From Candidatus Kapaibacterium sp. (lineage in GTDB: Bacteria; Bacteroidota; Ignavibacteria; Kapaibacteriales; UBA2268), in NCBI GenBank assembly GCA_026390695.1, contig JAPLFL010000096.1:1-38302 (forward strand): a DNA stretch of 38,302 nucleotides, written 5' to 3'. The position numbers were made by a program, and so were the translations under genes. Each line of letters begins with the position of its first letter. The stretch's first letter is position 1. The notes beneath the pieces were generated by a model that did no database searches, was not told where the DNA came from, and worked only from the letters and a program-made list of their open reading frames with translations. Shown here piece by piece: positions 1-8,783 of this stretch.

Positions 1-1
1 A

Positions 2-490
2 TTAAAACCTTTTTCTGTTCGTAAGGATGTAAAATATATTCCAACGGACAAGGAAATTGAAGATGTTTTATCTTTATGCACACTTAGCCAAATGAGACTG
101 CTATTGTTCGTTAGAGACACATATTGCCGGATTAATGAGGCTTTGAATCTAACTTATAATGACATCTTAAATGACAAAGTTGTTCTTTACACTAACAAAA
201 GCAAGAATGGCGATAGAGTACATAGAAAAGTTGCATTACCGGATTGTCTAAATAATTTAGAAATCCCAAAAGACAAGACTGAGCGCGTCTTTTGCGAATG
301 GAAGGAAGAACCAAGATTTTTGGGTAAAAAAGTTAAATTATTGGGTCAAGACTCCTGGTCATGGCACAATCTTCGTCATAGAGGTGCCAGTATGATGAGT
401 AAAAAAGTTATTCCATTATACGATATAATGAGAACTCTTGGGCATCAAAACTTGGAAACAACTCAAAAGTACCTACAGGAGCTATCCTGA
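2..490 (+). CDS. Tyrosine recombinase (integrase), C-terminal part; gene continues left of the window
   Basis: The frame is already open at base 2, so this is the 3' part of a longer gene cut by the window edge. It covers the catalytic domain of a phage or ICE type site-specific tyrosine recombinase. The visible catalytic set is complete: the first Arg in CRINEAL (Arg codon near base 129), a Lys in the beta-hairpin region (TNKSKNGDR), the HNLRHR box (His and second Arg, about bases 364-381), the LGHQN His (about base 440) and the nucleophile Tyr in QKYLQ (about base 467). The gene reads toward the 3' end of tRNA-Thr and stops 78 bp short of it, the usual layout of an integrase beside its attachment site. 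Family assignment is strong; the identity of the element is unknown because it lies outside the window. Confidence 0.9.
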   Translation, partial: LKPFSVRKDVKYIPTDKEIEDVLSLCTLSQMRLLLFVRDTYCRINEALNLTYNDILNDKVVLYTNKSKNGDRVHRKVALPDCLNNLEIPKDKTERVFCEWKEEPRFLGKKVKLLGQDSWSWHNLRHRGASMMSKKVIPLYDIMRTLGHQNLETTQKYLQELS

Positions 491-528
491 AAAAAATGTC
501 CCCAAATCGTCCCCAAGACAAAAAATTA

Positions 529-554
529 AGGCTCCTCAAATCTTTGGGGAGCCT
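529..554 (-). terminator. Hairpin terminator of tRNA-Thr, possibly bidirectional
   Basis: Bases 529-539 pair with 544-554 (outer arms AGGCTCC and GGAGCCT, one G-T wobble, 4-base loop). Read on the minus strand, the stem is followed by TTAATTTTTTG, a good U-tract, so it ends transcription coming from the tRNA gene. On the plus strand the tail is weaker (CTTCT), but it could also end the integrase transcript. Confidence 0.75.
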
Positions 555-568
555 CTTCTATTGCGGTG

Positions 569-641
569 AGCCACTTGTCGGACTTGAACCAACGACCTGC
601 TGATTACAAATCAGCTGCTCTACCAACTGAGCTAAAGTGGC
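569..641 (-). tRNA. tRNA-Thr, anticodon UGU
   Basis: The reverse complement folds as a standard 73-nt cloverleaf. The acceptor arm is GCCACUU with AAGUGGC. The D-loop region contains AGCUCAGUUGGUAGAGC. The anticodon stem is GCUGA with UCAGC around loop UUUGUAA, giving anticodon UGU for threonine ACA. The T arm is GUUGG with CCGAC around UUCAAGU. The discriminator base is U and CCA is not encoded (CAC follows). The 3' end faces the integrase gene, which makes this tRNA the probable attachment site of the neighbouring element. Confidence 0.95.
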
Positions 642-654
642 GCAGTAGAGAATA

Positions 655-686
655 CAAAATTAAGTATTCTTTTTGAATTATACAAA
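655..686 (-). promoter_or_regulatory. Bacteroidota-type promoter of tRNA-Thr
   Basis: On the minus strand there is TTTG (683-686), a 20-base spacer, then TAATTTTG (655-662), matching the Bacteroidota primary-sigma consensus TTTG-N19/20-TAnnTTTG. The tRNA 5' end lies 13 bases further on, a fitting distance for a short leader. Confidence 0.65.
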
Positions 687-796
687 TATTTTTTTTATAG
701 ACTTCAATTTTTTTTCTAAAAAAGCCAGACTAAATATCTTATGTAAAATTAGACACAGCAAAAAAAAATATCATTTTTAGCTAAATTAAAAATTAT

Positions 797-827
797 TTTG
801 TTTCGTCATTTATTTTGATTATATTTA
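797..827 (+). promoter_or_regulatory. Probable Bacteroidota-type promoter of the secreted arylsulfotransferase-like gene
   Basis: TTTG at 797-800, a 19-base spacer, and TATATTTA at 820-827 (one mismatch from TAnnTTTG). The predicted start of transcription is about 20 bases before the ATG at 854. Confidence 0.5.
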
Positions 828-853
828 CAACTGGTTTAACTTGAGAAAAATTT

Positions 854-3800
854 ATGAACATTTTTTACTTCTTTACATATCTTTTAATCGGAGCTATTAG
901 TGCGAATTGTGCTGATTTAGTGCAGTTTAATATATCTACTATGGATAATCCTGCACCGGGTTATATTTTAACTGGTCCGATTAATCAGAATTTAGTCTCT
1001 ATTTACGATAATAGCGGACTGGCTGTCTATACCAAGGATTTGAGTTATTTGGGGCAGCGGTTTCTTTCACTGCGTGTTCTCGAAGATGGCACCATTGCTT
1101 GCTTTGGAAGCAACAAAAGGCAATGGGTTATCATGGATAAATCCTTGAACGTTATCGATAGTATTTGCTCTAACGATAGTCTGCTCCTTGATTTTCACAC
1201 ACTTCATCTGTCACCGCAAGGAAATTACTTGGTTGCCTTTGATAGAATAATCAATATGGATCTGTCTGCATTGGTTCCCAATGGTAATAAGAATGCTGAA
1301 GTTAATGATCAGGAAATTTTTGAATTTGAAAGAACATCTAAGGCTGTCCTTTTTCATTGGAAAACAAGTGAGCACATAGATATTAGTGAAGCAACTCTTG
1401 ATATAAGTTTCAATCTTCCTAATGTTGATCCTTTCCATCTGAATAATGCAATTTATGATGCTGATGGCAATCTTTTACTGAACTACCGCCATCTTGATGA
1501 AATTGTTAAAGTAAACCGAGCAACCGGAGCCATTATATGGAAAATGGGAGGTTCCAAATCCAAGGCAAATCAATTTACTTTTTATAACGATACATATAAT
1601 AATTTTACAGGATTTTCTCATCAGCACTGTTCTTATCGCTTAGCCAATGGCAACCTTTTGATATTTGATAATGGGCAATTGAAACCAACAAAGTTTTCAC
1701 GTGCAGTCGAATATCAGGTTGATGAAGCAAATAAAACAGTCACTAAAGTATGGGAATATCGCCATAGCCCTGATATTTATGCAGGTTCAATGGGAAGTGC
1801 TACCAGATTAGTAAATGGAAATACAATAATTGGTTGGGGACAGAATTCAACCGATTTGGTGGCTGCTACTGAGGTAAATACAAATTCATCCATTGTTTTT
1901 GAGATGACTGCTCCGACATCTTCTTATTTTTATCAGATGCTCAGATCTGTTTTTATTATGGATGCTGTCTCAAAAAACATTTCATCTTCTGGAAATTATC
2001 TTTTTAATGACGAAAAATGTACCACAGGAGCCAACTTATATATTGAGTCATCATCGGGTTCTGGAAATATTTCCGTTGAAAAGCATTATTATCTTCCACA
2101 TAATATAAACTATACAAATACTATCGCCTGTACTATTCTACCTTACAGGTGGGTTATCAATCAAAGTGGGATACAGATAAATAAAGGAAAATTATCAATT
2201 GACTTATCAACAATTAAAAATACCATCAATCCAACAGAACTAAAAGTGTTCAGAAGACAAAGTGAAATTAACGGATCGTTTCAATTGATAGAAACTTCTT
2301 TTAACCAGCAATTTAACAGATTAGAAGCGCCTATTGCTAATGGGGGAGAGTTCTTTATTGCCACTGTTTCGCTTCCTCAAACAACTTTATTATCACCTGA
2401 AAATAATGCAAAGGACATTCTTACAAGCATTAGATTAAGTTGGAACCAAAGTACAGTTGCTGGCTTTTACAGATTGCAGGTCTCTACCTCAGATAAATTT
2501 GATAAACTTATCATTGATACCAATGGCATTAATACTAATCAGCTTGTTATAGGTGCTCTTGCAAATTACACCCGGTATTTTTGGAGAGTTCAATTTAATA
2601 ATGATAATTGTACTGGAAATTGGTCAACTGTAAATTCGTTTACAACAATAATTGCTGTGCCTAATCAAGTTTATCCACCAAATCTTGCCATTGATATACC
2701 ATTGAATCCTTTATATAAATGGTTAACCGTTAAAGGCGCCGATAAATTTCATATCCAGATAGCGACTGATTCTAATTTTATTAAAATTATGGATGATGCT
2801 TACTCTATTGATACCATCTATTATTCCTACAAAAATCTTAAATTGGTTACTAAATACTATTGGCGTGTTGCGGCTTCCAAAGCAGGACAATATGGTGTGT
2901 GGTCTGATATTGATGCTTTTACAACCCAACAGTTTAAAGTAAATCTTCGTCAACCAGTTAACAAAATTGCAGGAGTGCCTCCGTCCGGAGATTTAGTCTG
3001 GGACACAATTCCTGGCATCAGCAATTATGAACTTAAAATTTATAAAGATTCGAGCCTGAAGCAAGTTCTTAACGAAGTTAATATCCAAAATAAAAACAAT
3101 TATAAATATAATAATTTTAATTATTCTTCAAGGTATTTCTGGCAGGTTCGCGGTAAATCATCCGATACGGTAACTCTGTGGTCTGAAGTTTGGCAGTATA
3201 GAGTTATTGCCGACACTCCTGTTTTAAAGTTACCTCTGGATAATAGTCAAAATATAACTAATAGCGGAACATTGCAGTGGGACTCTATTAATAATGGAGT
3301 AACTTATAGAATTCAATTATCCAAAGACTCTAATTTTAAAAGCTTCATATTTGACAAAATTATTAATAATTTAAATTATAATTATTCAAATCTGTTATAC
3401 AATTCAACATATTATTGGAGAGTTCATGCTTTTGACGGTGAAACTATTGGCGACTGGTCTGAAGTTCGCTGTTTCTCAACGGCTCCTCAATTGATTTATC
3501 CTGCCAATGAAGATTATAAAGTTCCTACAAAAATATCTTTTTCGTGGCATCCTATCGTCTTTGCCATCGGATATTTTATACAGATTGCTGAAGATGCACA
3601 ACTAACTATGAATTCAAGAACATTTTTCCAATCTTCAACGGACACAAATTTCGCAATTACCGATCTTGGATTAAATCACACCTATTATTGGACGATTAAA
3701 CCCAAATTTGGCTCTTCATTCCCCACGTACTGGCTTAATCCTTTCAAATTCACAACCATTTTGGATAAACCGGATCCGCTTGTACCTTTTGATATGGATA

Positions 3801-4615
3801 CTCTTTATTCAAAGACATTCGAAATGCGCTGGCAAAAATCCGAACAAGCTGATAAATATTGGTTACAAGTAGCAACTGATGCAGGATTTAAAGATTTAGT
3901 TATAAACAATAATAATATAAGTGATAATATTTTTAATATTGATAATATTAAAGACAATTCTTATTACTGGCGTGTTTGTGCTTTAAGTGGTAAAAATGGC
4001 AGTGAATGGACTTCTTCGCAATTTTTTGTATTAACTTCAAATAATTTGCCATTAATTTCTCCCAATGGTGGCGAGGTTTGGGGAAAAGACTCTAATGGAA
4101 GAATAATCAACTGGCCGGCTGAATTAGGAGATAAAGTCAGAATAGATCTGTTAAAATCAGGAATGTACTATTCAACAATTTCATCGGATTATAAGAGCGC
4201 CAATCAAAAGTATCTCTGGCAAATTCCCGATTCCATAAATGGCGGAACGTCTTATCAGGTGCGGGTTACAAGTTTAACAAACAATAAAATTCGTTCAATA
4301 AGTCAAGCTTATTTTACAATCGATAATACCAGTGAAGTTAAGAACTATGAAGATAAGTATTTTGATGTCACTTGTTATCCCAATCCTTTTGAAACAAATA
4401 CTACATTTGAAATATCTTTAAAAACTGCATCTAAAGCAACTGTTTCAATATATGATGAAAATGGAAGGTTAGTAACAAAAATATTTGATTCGTATCTTTC
4501 AGGAGGAATATTTAGGTTTAAATATAATGCAGAACTGCTTCCAGCCGGATTCTATATATATGAAATCAATGTTGAAGGAATAACTAAAACAGGAAGAATG
4601 ACACTTCTAAAATAG
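854..4615 (+). CDS. Secreted arylsulfotransferase-fold protein with fibronectin-like repeats and T9SS sorting domain
   Basis: 1253 aa. Residues 1 to about 20 are a Sec signal peptide. Residues about 30-365 match the arylsulfotransferase (ASST) family: a beta-propeller with the box DPFHLNNAIYDADGN (His195), Arg212 in NYRHLDEIVKVN, IIWKMGG (228-233) and FSHQH (His256, His258) followed by FDNG (271-274). Family enzymes move sulfate between phenolic compounds, and several of these His/Arg are candidate active-site residues; substrate is unknown. About residues 505-1075 hold six fibronectin-III-like repeats, each with a YYWRV/YFWRV core and a W-S motif. One SPNGGE-type Ig-like domain follows (about 1080-1170), then a T9SS type A tail (PNPF, IYDENGRLV, GFYIYEI). 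The protein is probably exported by Sec and then T9SS. It is monocistronic with its own promoter and a hairpin behind it. Confidence 0.85.
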   Translation: MNIFYFFTYLLIGAISANCADLVQFNISTMDNPAPGYILTGPINQNLVSIYDNSGLAVYTKDLSYLGQRFLSLRVLEDGTIACFGSNKRQWVIMDKSLNVIDSICSNDSLLLDFHTLHLSPQGNYLVAFDRIINMDLSALVPNGNKNAEVNDQEIFEFERTSKAVLFHWKTSEHIDISEATLDISFNLPNVDPFHLNNAIYDADGNLLLNYRHLDEIVKVNRATGAIIWKMGGSKSKANQFTFYNDTYNNFTGFSHQHCSYRLANGNLLIFDNGQLKPTKFSRAVEYQVDEANKTVTKVWEYRHSPDIYAGSMGSATRLVNGNTIIGWGQNSTDLVAATEVNTNSSIVFEMTAPTSSYFYQMLRSVFIMDAVSKNISSSGNYLFNDEKCTTGANLYIESSSGSGNISVEKHYYLPHNINYTNTIACTILPYRWVINQSGIQINKGKLSIDLSTIKNTINPTELKVFRRQSEINGSFQLIETSFNQQFNRLEAPIANGGEFFIATVSLPQTTLLSPENNAKDILTSIRLSWNQSTVAGFYRLQVSTSDKFDKLIIDTNGINTNQLVIGALANYTRYFWRVQFNNDNCTGNWSTVNSFTTIIAVPNQVYPPNLAIDIPLNPLYKWLTVKGADKFHIQIATDSNFIKIMDDAYSIDTIYYSYKNLKLVTKYYWRVAASKAGQYGVWSDIDAFTTQQFKVNLRQPVNKIAGVPPSGDLVWDTIPGISNYELKIYKDSSLKQVLNEVNIQNKNNYKYNNFNYSSRYFWQVRGKSSDTVTLWSEVWQYRVIADTPVLKLPLDNSQNITNSGTLQWDSINNGVTYRIQLSKDSNFKSFIFDKIINNLNYNYSNLLYNSTYYWRVHAFDGETIGDWSEVRCFSTAPQLIYPANEDYKVPTKISFSWHPIVFAIGYFIQIAEDAQLTMNSRTFFQSSTDTNFAITDLGLNHTYYWTIKPKFGSSFPTYWLNPFKFTTILDKPDPLVPFDMDTLYSKTFEMRWQKSEQADKYWLQVATDAGFKDLVINNNNISDNIFNIDNIKDNSYYWRVCALSGKNGSEWTSSQFFVLTSNNLPLISPNGGEVWGKDSNGRIINWPAELGDKVRIDLLKSGMYYSTISSDYKSANQKYLWQIPDSINGGTSYQVRVTSLTNNKIRSISQAYFTIDNTSEVKNYEDKYFDVTCYPNPFETNTTFEISLKTASKATVSIYDENGRLVTKIFDSYLSGGIFRFKYNAELLPAGFYIYEINVEGITKTGRMTLLK

Positions 4616-4680
4616 GAATAATAAATCAATAATTGAGGGATAGTAGGTAATGAACAGCCAATTATTCCTCTTTTTATTTG
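4614..4680 (+). terminator. Probable terminator after the arylsulfotransferase-like gene
   Basis: Two alternative stems are possible: 4614-4622 with 4661-4669 (9 bp), or 4628-4635 with 4659-4666 (8 bp). Both are AT-rich and both are followed directly by CTCTTTTTATTT. The stem starts inside the stop codon. Confidence 0.55.
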
Positions 4681-4825
4681 AATAATTTTAATTAAACCCA
4701 GATGAATCATAAGAAAATGTCCAAATCCCTCACTTTTGTTAAGGGTTGGGGTGAGGTTTCCAAAAGATTTTACACCGCCTTTGATTAATTTGTAGAAAAA
4801 AACAAAACAGACAAATAATTCCGCT

Positions 4826-4855
4826 TTTGAGTTTTAAAAAAAAATCTTATATTTG
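4826..4855 (+). promoter_or_regulatory. Bacteroidota-type promoter of the act (ACIII) operon
   Basis: TTTG at 4826-4829, an 18-base spacer, and TATATTTG at 4848-4855, a full match to TAnnTTTG. It sits about 35 bases before the GTG start of actA at 4891, which places the transcript start near 4862. Confidence 0.65.
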
Positions 4856-4890
4856 CAATGTGTAAAATTAAAAATATTTGAAGGATTTAT

Positions 4891-5463
4891 GTGAAACGAA
4901 CAGCACTCGATTACACGCTCAAAGTCAAGCTTCCAATCACAGTTTTCGTAATAGTAGTCACTTTTGCACTTACTTATTACATTGCTCGCCCTGAACGCGA
5001 TGGTATGGGGTATGGACCTGAACAGGAAATTAAATTTTCCCATAAACTTCATGCCGGAGATATGAATATTGACTGTAAATACTGTCATACAGGCGTTGAG
5101 AAAGGCCGTCATGCTACAATTCCAGCTTTAAGTACCTGCATGAATTGCCATTCTTTTGCGCGTAAGGACCGCCCTGATATTGTCAAACTGACAAATTATT
5201 ATGAGAATAATCTTCCTGTACCTTGGAAGAGAGTACATAGAGTTCCCGATTATGCTTATTTTAACCATAGCTCACATGTTCTGAAAGGAATAGATTGCAA
5301 GTACTGCCACGGCGACGTTCGCAAAATGGAAGTTGTACAGCAACTTCATTCTTTCACCATGGGAGCATGCTTGAACTGTCATCGCAATCCCAAAGCTGAG
5401 ATGAAAGATTTGACAGCCGAAGTAAAAAATGGGCCGACTACCTGCTATGGTTGCCATAGATAA
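4891..5463 (+). CDS. actA: Alternative complex III subunit ActA, pentahaem cytochrome c
   Basis: 190 aa. ActA is the periplasmic multihaem subunit of alternative complex III (quinol:cytochrome c oxidoreductase) and passes electrons from the ActB iron-sulfur chain toward c-type acceptors. It has an N-terminal uncleaved membrane anchor (about residues 13-31) and five CxxCH haem sites at residues 62-66, 83-87, 136-140, 160-164 and 185-189. The last lies at the very C-terminus, and five is the usual number for ActA. The start is GTG at 4891, preceded by AAGGA at 4881-4885; the ATG two bases earlier is out of frame and runs straight into TGA. It is the first gene of the operon, 37 bp before the next ORF. 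Confidence 0.93.
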   Translation: MKRTALDYTLKVKLPITVFVIVVTFALTYYIARPERDGMGYGPEQEIKFSHKLHAGDMNIDCKYCHTGVEKGRHATIPALSTCMNCHSFARKDRPDIVKLTNYYENNLPVPWKRVHRVPDYAYFNHSSHVLKGIDCKYCHGDVRKMEVVQQLHSFTMGACLNCHRNPKAEMKDLTAEVKNGPTTCYGCHR

Positions 5464-5500
5464 GAAATAAGAAAAATTTAATAATTAATATAAAGCGTAT

Positions 5501-5695
5501 ATGAAAGAAGAAAATAATCTTGCAAAACGCAGGAAATTCCTTGCCGGAACTCTCGGCTGGGGAGCATTGGCAGCAATGATTCTTAATTCTACGCCTTTCA
5601 GATTGTTGGCTAAACCTTTTTCACCTAAAAAAGAATTAAAGCCACCGGTTACAATACATCCTTTAGCCATTAAACGAGAAAAGAAAGGATTGTAA
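5501..5695 (+). CDS. Small Tat-signal-like membrane protein between actA and actB, function unknown
   Basis: 64 aa. I do not recognise a family. The N-terminal half looks like a twin-arginine signal: KRRKFLAG (from residue 9) followed by a hydrophobic stretch (about 15-34). It is then followed only by about 30 polar, Lys/Pro-rich residues with no cofactor motif. It could be a single-span anchor or an accessory peptide of the complex, or the remains of a larger Tat substrate. It lies inside the act operon, its stop is one base before the actB ATG, and its 3' end carries AAAGGA, the ribosome site of actB. That position argues that it is a real, co-expressed gene. It has no obvious Shine-Dalgarno sequence of its own. 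Confidence 0.7.
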   Translation: MKEENNLAKRRKFLAGTLGWGALAAMILNSTPFRLLAKPFSPKKELKPPVTIHPLAIKREKKGL

Positions 5696-5696
5696 C

Positions 5697-8600
5697 ATGG
5701 ACCAAATTAAAACACTCTGGAAAAGCGCTGAAAGCTACTATGACAGTAGCTCTACGAATCAGGTTACTGAATTTGCCGATAGCGTAACTAATGAATTTAA
5801 TCCCGATACTATGTCTGGGGTTTCACGACGTAAATTTCTTGCACTCGTTAGCGCAGGAACTGCATTTGCAGCTACTGCCTGCACTAATTACCGTGATAAA
5901 AAAGAGATTGTTGAATATGTTAATAAGCCGGACTCAGCAAATACGGGTCTTCCGAATTATTATGCTTCAACATGCACTGAATGCCCATTAGCATGCGGTA
6001 TTGTCATTAAAACACGTGAAGGACGCCCTATAAAAATTGATGGCAACGAACTGCATCCGATTAATCTGGGAAAAACATGTGTGCGCGGACAAGGGACTAT
6101 TCTTAATTTATATGATCCGATCAGGCTCAAGAAGCCATCAAGAGGCAGTAAAATGCTTACTGAAGATTGGAAAACAATTGATGAGGAACTTATTGCTTTA
6201 TTCAAAAAAGCCACTTCTGATAAAAAAGAAATTGCTATTCTTCATAATACGATTTTCTCACCATCTCAGAAAGCAGCATTCAATGTATTCATTGCAGCAT
6301 ATCCTACTGCTAAATTATATTGTTATGAGAACTTCTGTGATGACAGCAAACGTGAGGCTTTCGCATTGTCTTACTCTGATAAACAAAGCTGCTGCAGCAG
6401 TGCATCGTCAATTCCATTTAAATTGAATCAGGCTAAGGTAATTTTATCACTTGAATCTGATTTCTTAGGCAATGAAGGGCATTTTGTTAGAAATATCAAA
6501 CAGTTTTCAGAAACACGCGACGTAAATAAATTAGATAAATTCTCTCGTTTATATGTGGCTGAAGCAGGTATGAGCCTAACCGGAATGAATTCCGATTACA
6601 GACTAAGGTTAACACCTGAGAAACAATTGGATTTCTTATTGACTATCATCTCGGCTATTGCTGCCAAACACGTTTCAAAGTTTGAATTGCCTTTGGATTT
6701 TGCATCTAAACTTAATAATTATAATATTAAGAAATTTGCCGATGAAAATGGCATTAAAGCTCAAACGATTGATTATTTGGTAGATGACTTAATAAAAAAT
6801 ACAGGCTCATCCTGTGTTATATCTGGCAATAAACTGCCAAAAGAAGTACATATAGCTGCAAATCTAATAAATGAAATGATTGAAGCACAAAATCTTTGTG
6901 ACTGCGAGTATTGCCAGACTAATTATTGCGATTGTGCAAGCGACAAAGATTTGACTGATATGCTTGGACGAGCAAAAGCAGGACAGGTAGCAGCGATTAT
7001 CAATTTTGATTCAAATCCTGTATATCAGCTTCCACAGGAATTCGGATATTCGGAAGCATCATCTAAAACAACCGTTATCACTTTGTCCGAATTTAATAAC
7101 GAAACAAGCTCTGTTAGCCATTTTGTATTGCCAATCAATCATAATTTGGAATCATGGGGCGATGCAAATACTAATTGCAGTGTATTTTCGCTTCAGCAGC
7201 CAGTTATTGCACCACTTTATGATACTCGCCAAAAGGAAGCAGTCCTATTAATCTGGGCATCAGGAAAAGCTGATTATAATGATAAGGTTTATTTAAATCT
7301 GATAAAAGATTACTGGCAGAAGGAAGTATTCCCAAAATCAGGATCAGCCGCAGATTTTGATACTTTTTGGTATTCATGTCTTCATGATGGGGTTGTTGAG
7401 ATAAAAAGCACAAAATGTGATACTTTAAAATTCAATTTCGATGCTCTGAAAGCTCTTGATAAGAAATATGAGAAAAAAGATTTTACTTTGCTTATTAATG
7501 ATAATCCTTTCTTTGGAACAGGAAAATTTGTTGGTAATGGCTGGCTGCAGGAATTGCCTCATCCGGTAACAAAACTGACTTGGGATAATTGCGCAATGAT
7601 AGCTCCTGCAACAGCTAAGGAACTTGGCGTTGAAATGGGCGATTTTATTGAAGTATCATCCGGAAATAACAAATTAAAAATTCCAGCATTCCATCAGCCA
7701 GGTATGGCAGAGAAAACTATTGCAATTGATTTAGGATATGGTCGAAAAAATGTGGGTGAAATTGGCTCTGAAGTTGGTTTTGATGTCAGCCCGTTCATCA
7801 GTTCAAACGGTATCTCCAAATATATTTACAGTGGTGTAACTGTTGTTAAAGGGTCTGGTCACTACAAACTTGCAACTACTCAGGAGCATCATTCTCTGGA
7901 TGAAAAGTTTGTTAAAGATCTGCATTTAAAGCGTGGAATTGTCCGCGAAGGAACAGTGGAGGAGTATAAAACAACTCCGAATTTCCTGAAGGAAAAATTT
8001 GAAGAAGGAAATCCAGTGTCAATCCATTCTCAGGTCAGCTATACGGGTATGAAATGGGCAATGGCATTGGATATGAATAAATGCGTAGGATGTGCTCTTT
8101 GTGTGCAAAGCTGTAATGTTGAAAATAATATTCCGGTTGTTGGCAAAGATCAGGTTGCAAATGGCCGTGAAATGCACTGGATGCGAGTGGACAGATATTA
8201 CTCCGGTACTACCGAGGAACCGATAGTCAGCCAGCAGCCTATAAATTGCAGTCATTGCGACAATGCGCCTTGTGAGAATGTTTGTCCGGTTGTTGCAACA
8301 AGCCACAGTCCAGACGGATTGAATCAAATGGTTTACAATCGCTGCGTTGGAACACGTTATTGCGCAAATAACTGCCCAACTAAAGTCAGAAGATATAATT
8401 TCTTCGATTTTCGTGAACACTTTGCTCAAGGCTACTACACACAAGATTCTCTTTCATTATTGCATAATCCTGAAGTTACGGTTCGTTCACGTTCCGTAAT
8501 GGAGAAATGCACATTCTGTATTCAAAGAATAATGGAAGGCAAACAGGAAGCACTCAAAGCAGGAAAAGATTTTAAAGGATCAGACGTTAAAACCGCTTGT

Positions 8601-8783
8601 CAGGTTGCATGCCCTGCAGAGGCAATAAGTTTTGGAGATGTGAACGATCCTGAATCGGATGTAGCGAAAATCAGGAAACATGATTTATCATATTCATTAC
8701 TTGATGAATTATATATTAAATCAAACGTACATTATATAGCAAGATTAAGAAACACAAATTCGGAGAAAAATAGTGAGCGTTGA
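5697..8783 (+). CDS. actB: Alternative complex III subunit ActB, molybdopterin-oxidoreductase-like plus iron-sulfur domain
   Basis: 1028 aa, the large periplasmic subunit. It has a Tat signal SRRKFL (Arg44-45) and a lipobox-like end at Cys62, suggesting a lipid anchor. The B1 domain (about 85-720) resembles molybdopterin oxidoreductases such as PsrA, which in ACIII carries no Mo cofactor. The B2 domain (about 780-990) is ferredoxin-like: Cys796/799/802/806; Cys851/854/859/863; Cys883 with Thr in place of the next Cys, then Cys889/893 (typical of a 3Fe-4S site); and Cys938/941/968/972. That gives three 4Fe-4S and one 3Fe-4S cluster feeding ActA. Oddities are an apparently intact CxxCxxxC (Cys93/96/100) plus Cys128 in B1, and a Cys cluster at 401-413 ([13 protein letters not shown]). 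The gene starts one base after the previous stop and overlaps actC by 11 bp. Confidence 0.93.
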   Translation: MDQIKTLWKSAESYYDSSSTNQVTEFADSVTNEFNPDTMSGVSRRKFLALVSAGTAFAATACTNYRDKKEIVEYVNKPDSANTGLPNYYASTCTECPLACGIVIKTREGRPIKIDGNELHPINLGKTCVRGQGTILNLYDPIRLKKPSRGSKMLTEDWKTIDEELIALFKKATSDKKEIAILHNTIFSPSQKAAFNVFIAAYPTAKLYCYENFCDDSKREAFALSYSDKQSCCSSASSIPFKLNQAKVILSLESDFLGNEGHFVRNIKQFSETRDVNKLDKFSRLYVAEAGMSLTGMNSDYRLRLTPEKQLDFLLTIISAIAAKHVSKFELPLDFASKLNNYNIKKFADENGIKAQTIDYLVDDLIKNTGSSCVISGNKLPKEVHIAANLINEMIEAQNLCDCEYCQTNYCDCASDKDLTDMLGRAKAGQVAAIINFDSNPVYQLPQEFGYSEASSKTTVITLSEFNNETSSVSHFVLPINHNLESWGDANTNCSVFSLQQPVIAPLYDTRQKEAVLLIWASGKADYNDKVYLNLIKDYWQKEVFPKSGSAADFDTFWYSCLHDGVVEIKSTKCDTLKFNFDALKALDKKYEKKDFTLLINDNPFFGTGKFVGNGWLQELPHPVTKLTWDNCAMIAPATAKELGVEMGDFIEVSSGNNKLKIPAFHQPGMAEKTIAIDLGYGRKNVGEIGSEVGFDVSPFISSNGISKYIYSGVTVVKGSGHYKLATTQEHHSLDEKFVKDLHLKRGIVREGTVEEYKTTPNFLKEKFEEGNPVSIHSQVSYTGMKWAMALDMNKCVGCALCVQSCNVENNIPVVGKDQVANGREMHWMRVDRYYSGTTEEPIVSQQPINCSHCDNAPCENVCPVVATSHSPDGLNQMVYNRCVGTRYCANNCPTKVRRYNFFDFREHFAQGYYTQDSLSLLHNPEVTVRSRSVMEKCTFCIQRIMEGKQEALKAGKDFKGSDVKTACQVACPAEAISFGDVNDPESDVAKIRKHDLSYSLLDELYIKSNVHYIARLRNTNSEKNSER

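Noticed and set aside
4728-4757. Imperfect hairpin CCCTCAC...GTGAGG before the act promoter
   Set aside because: The arms are short, there is no T-run, and there is no second copy in the window. It may be a decayed repeat, but the evidence is too thin to annotate.
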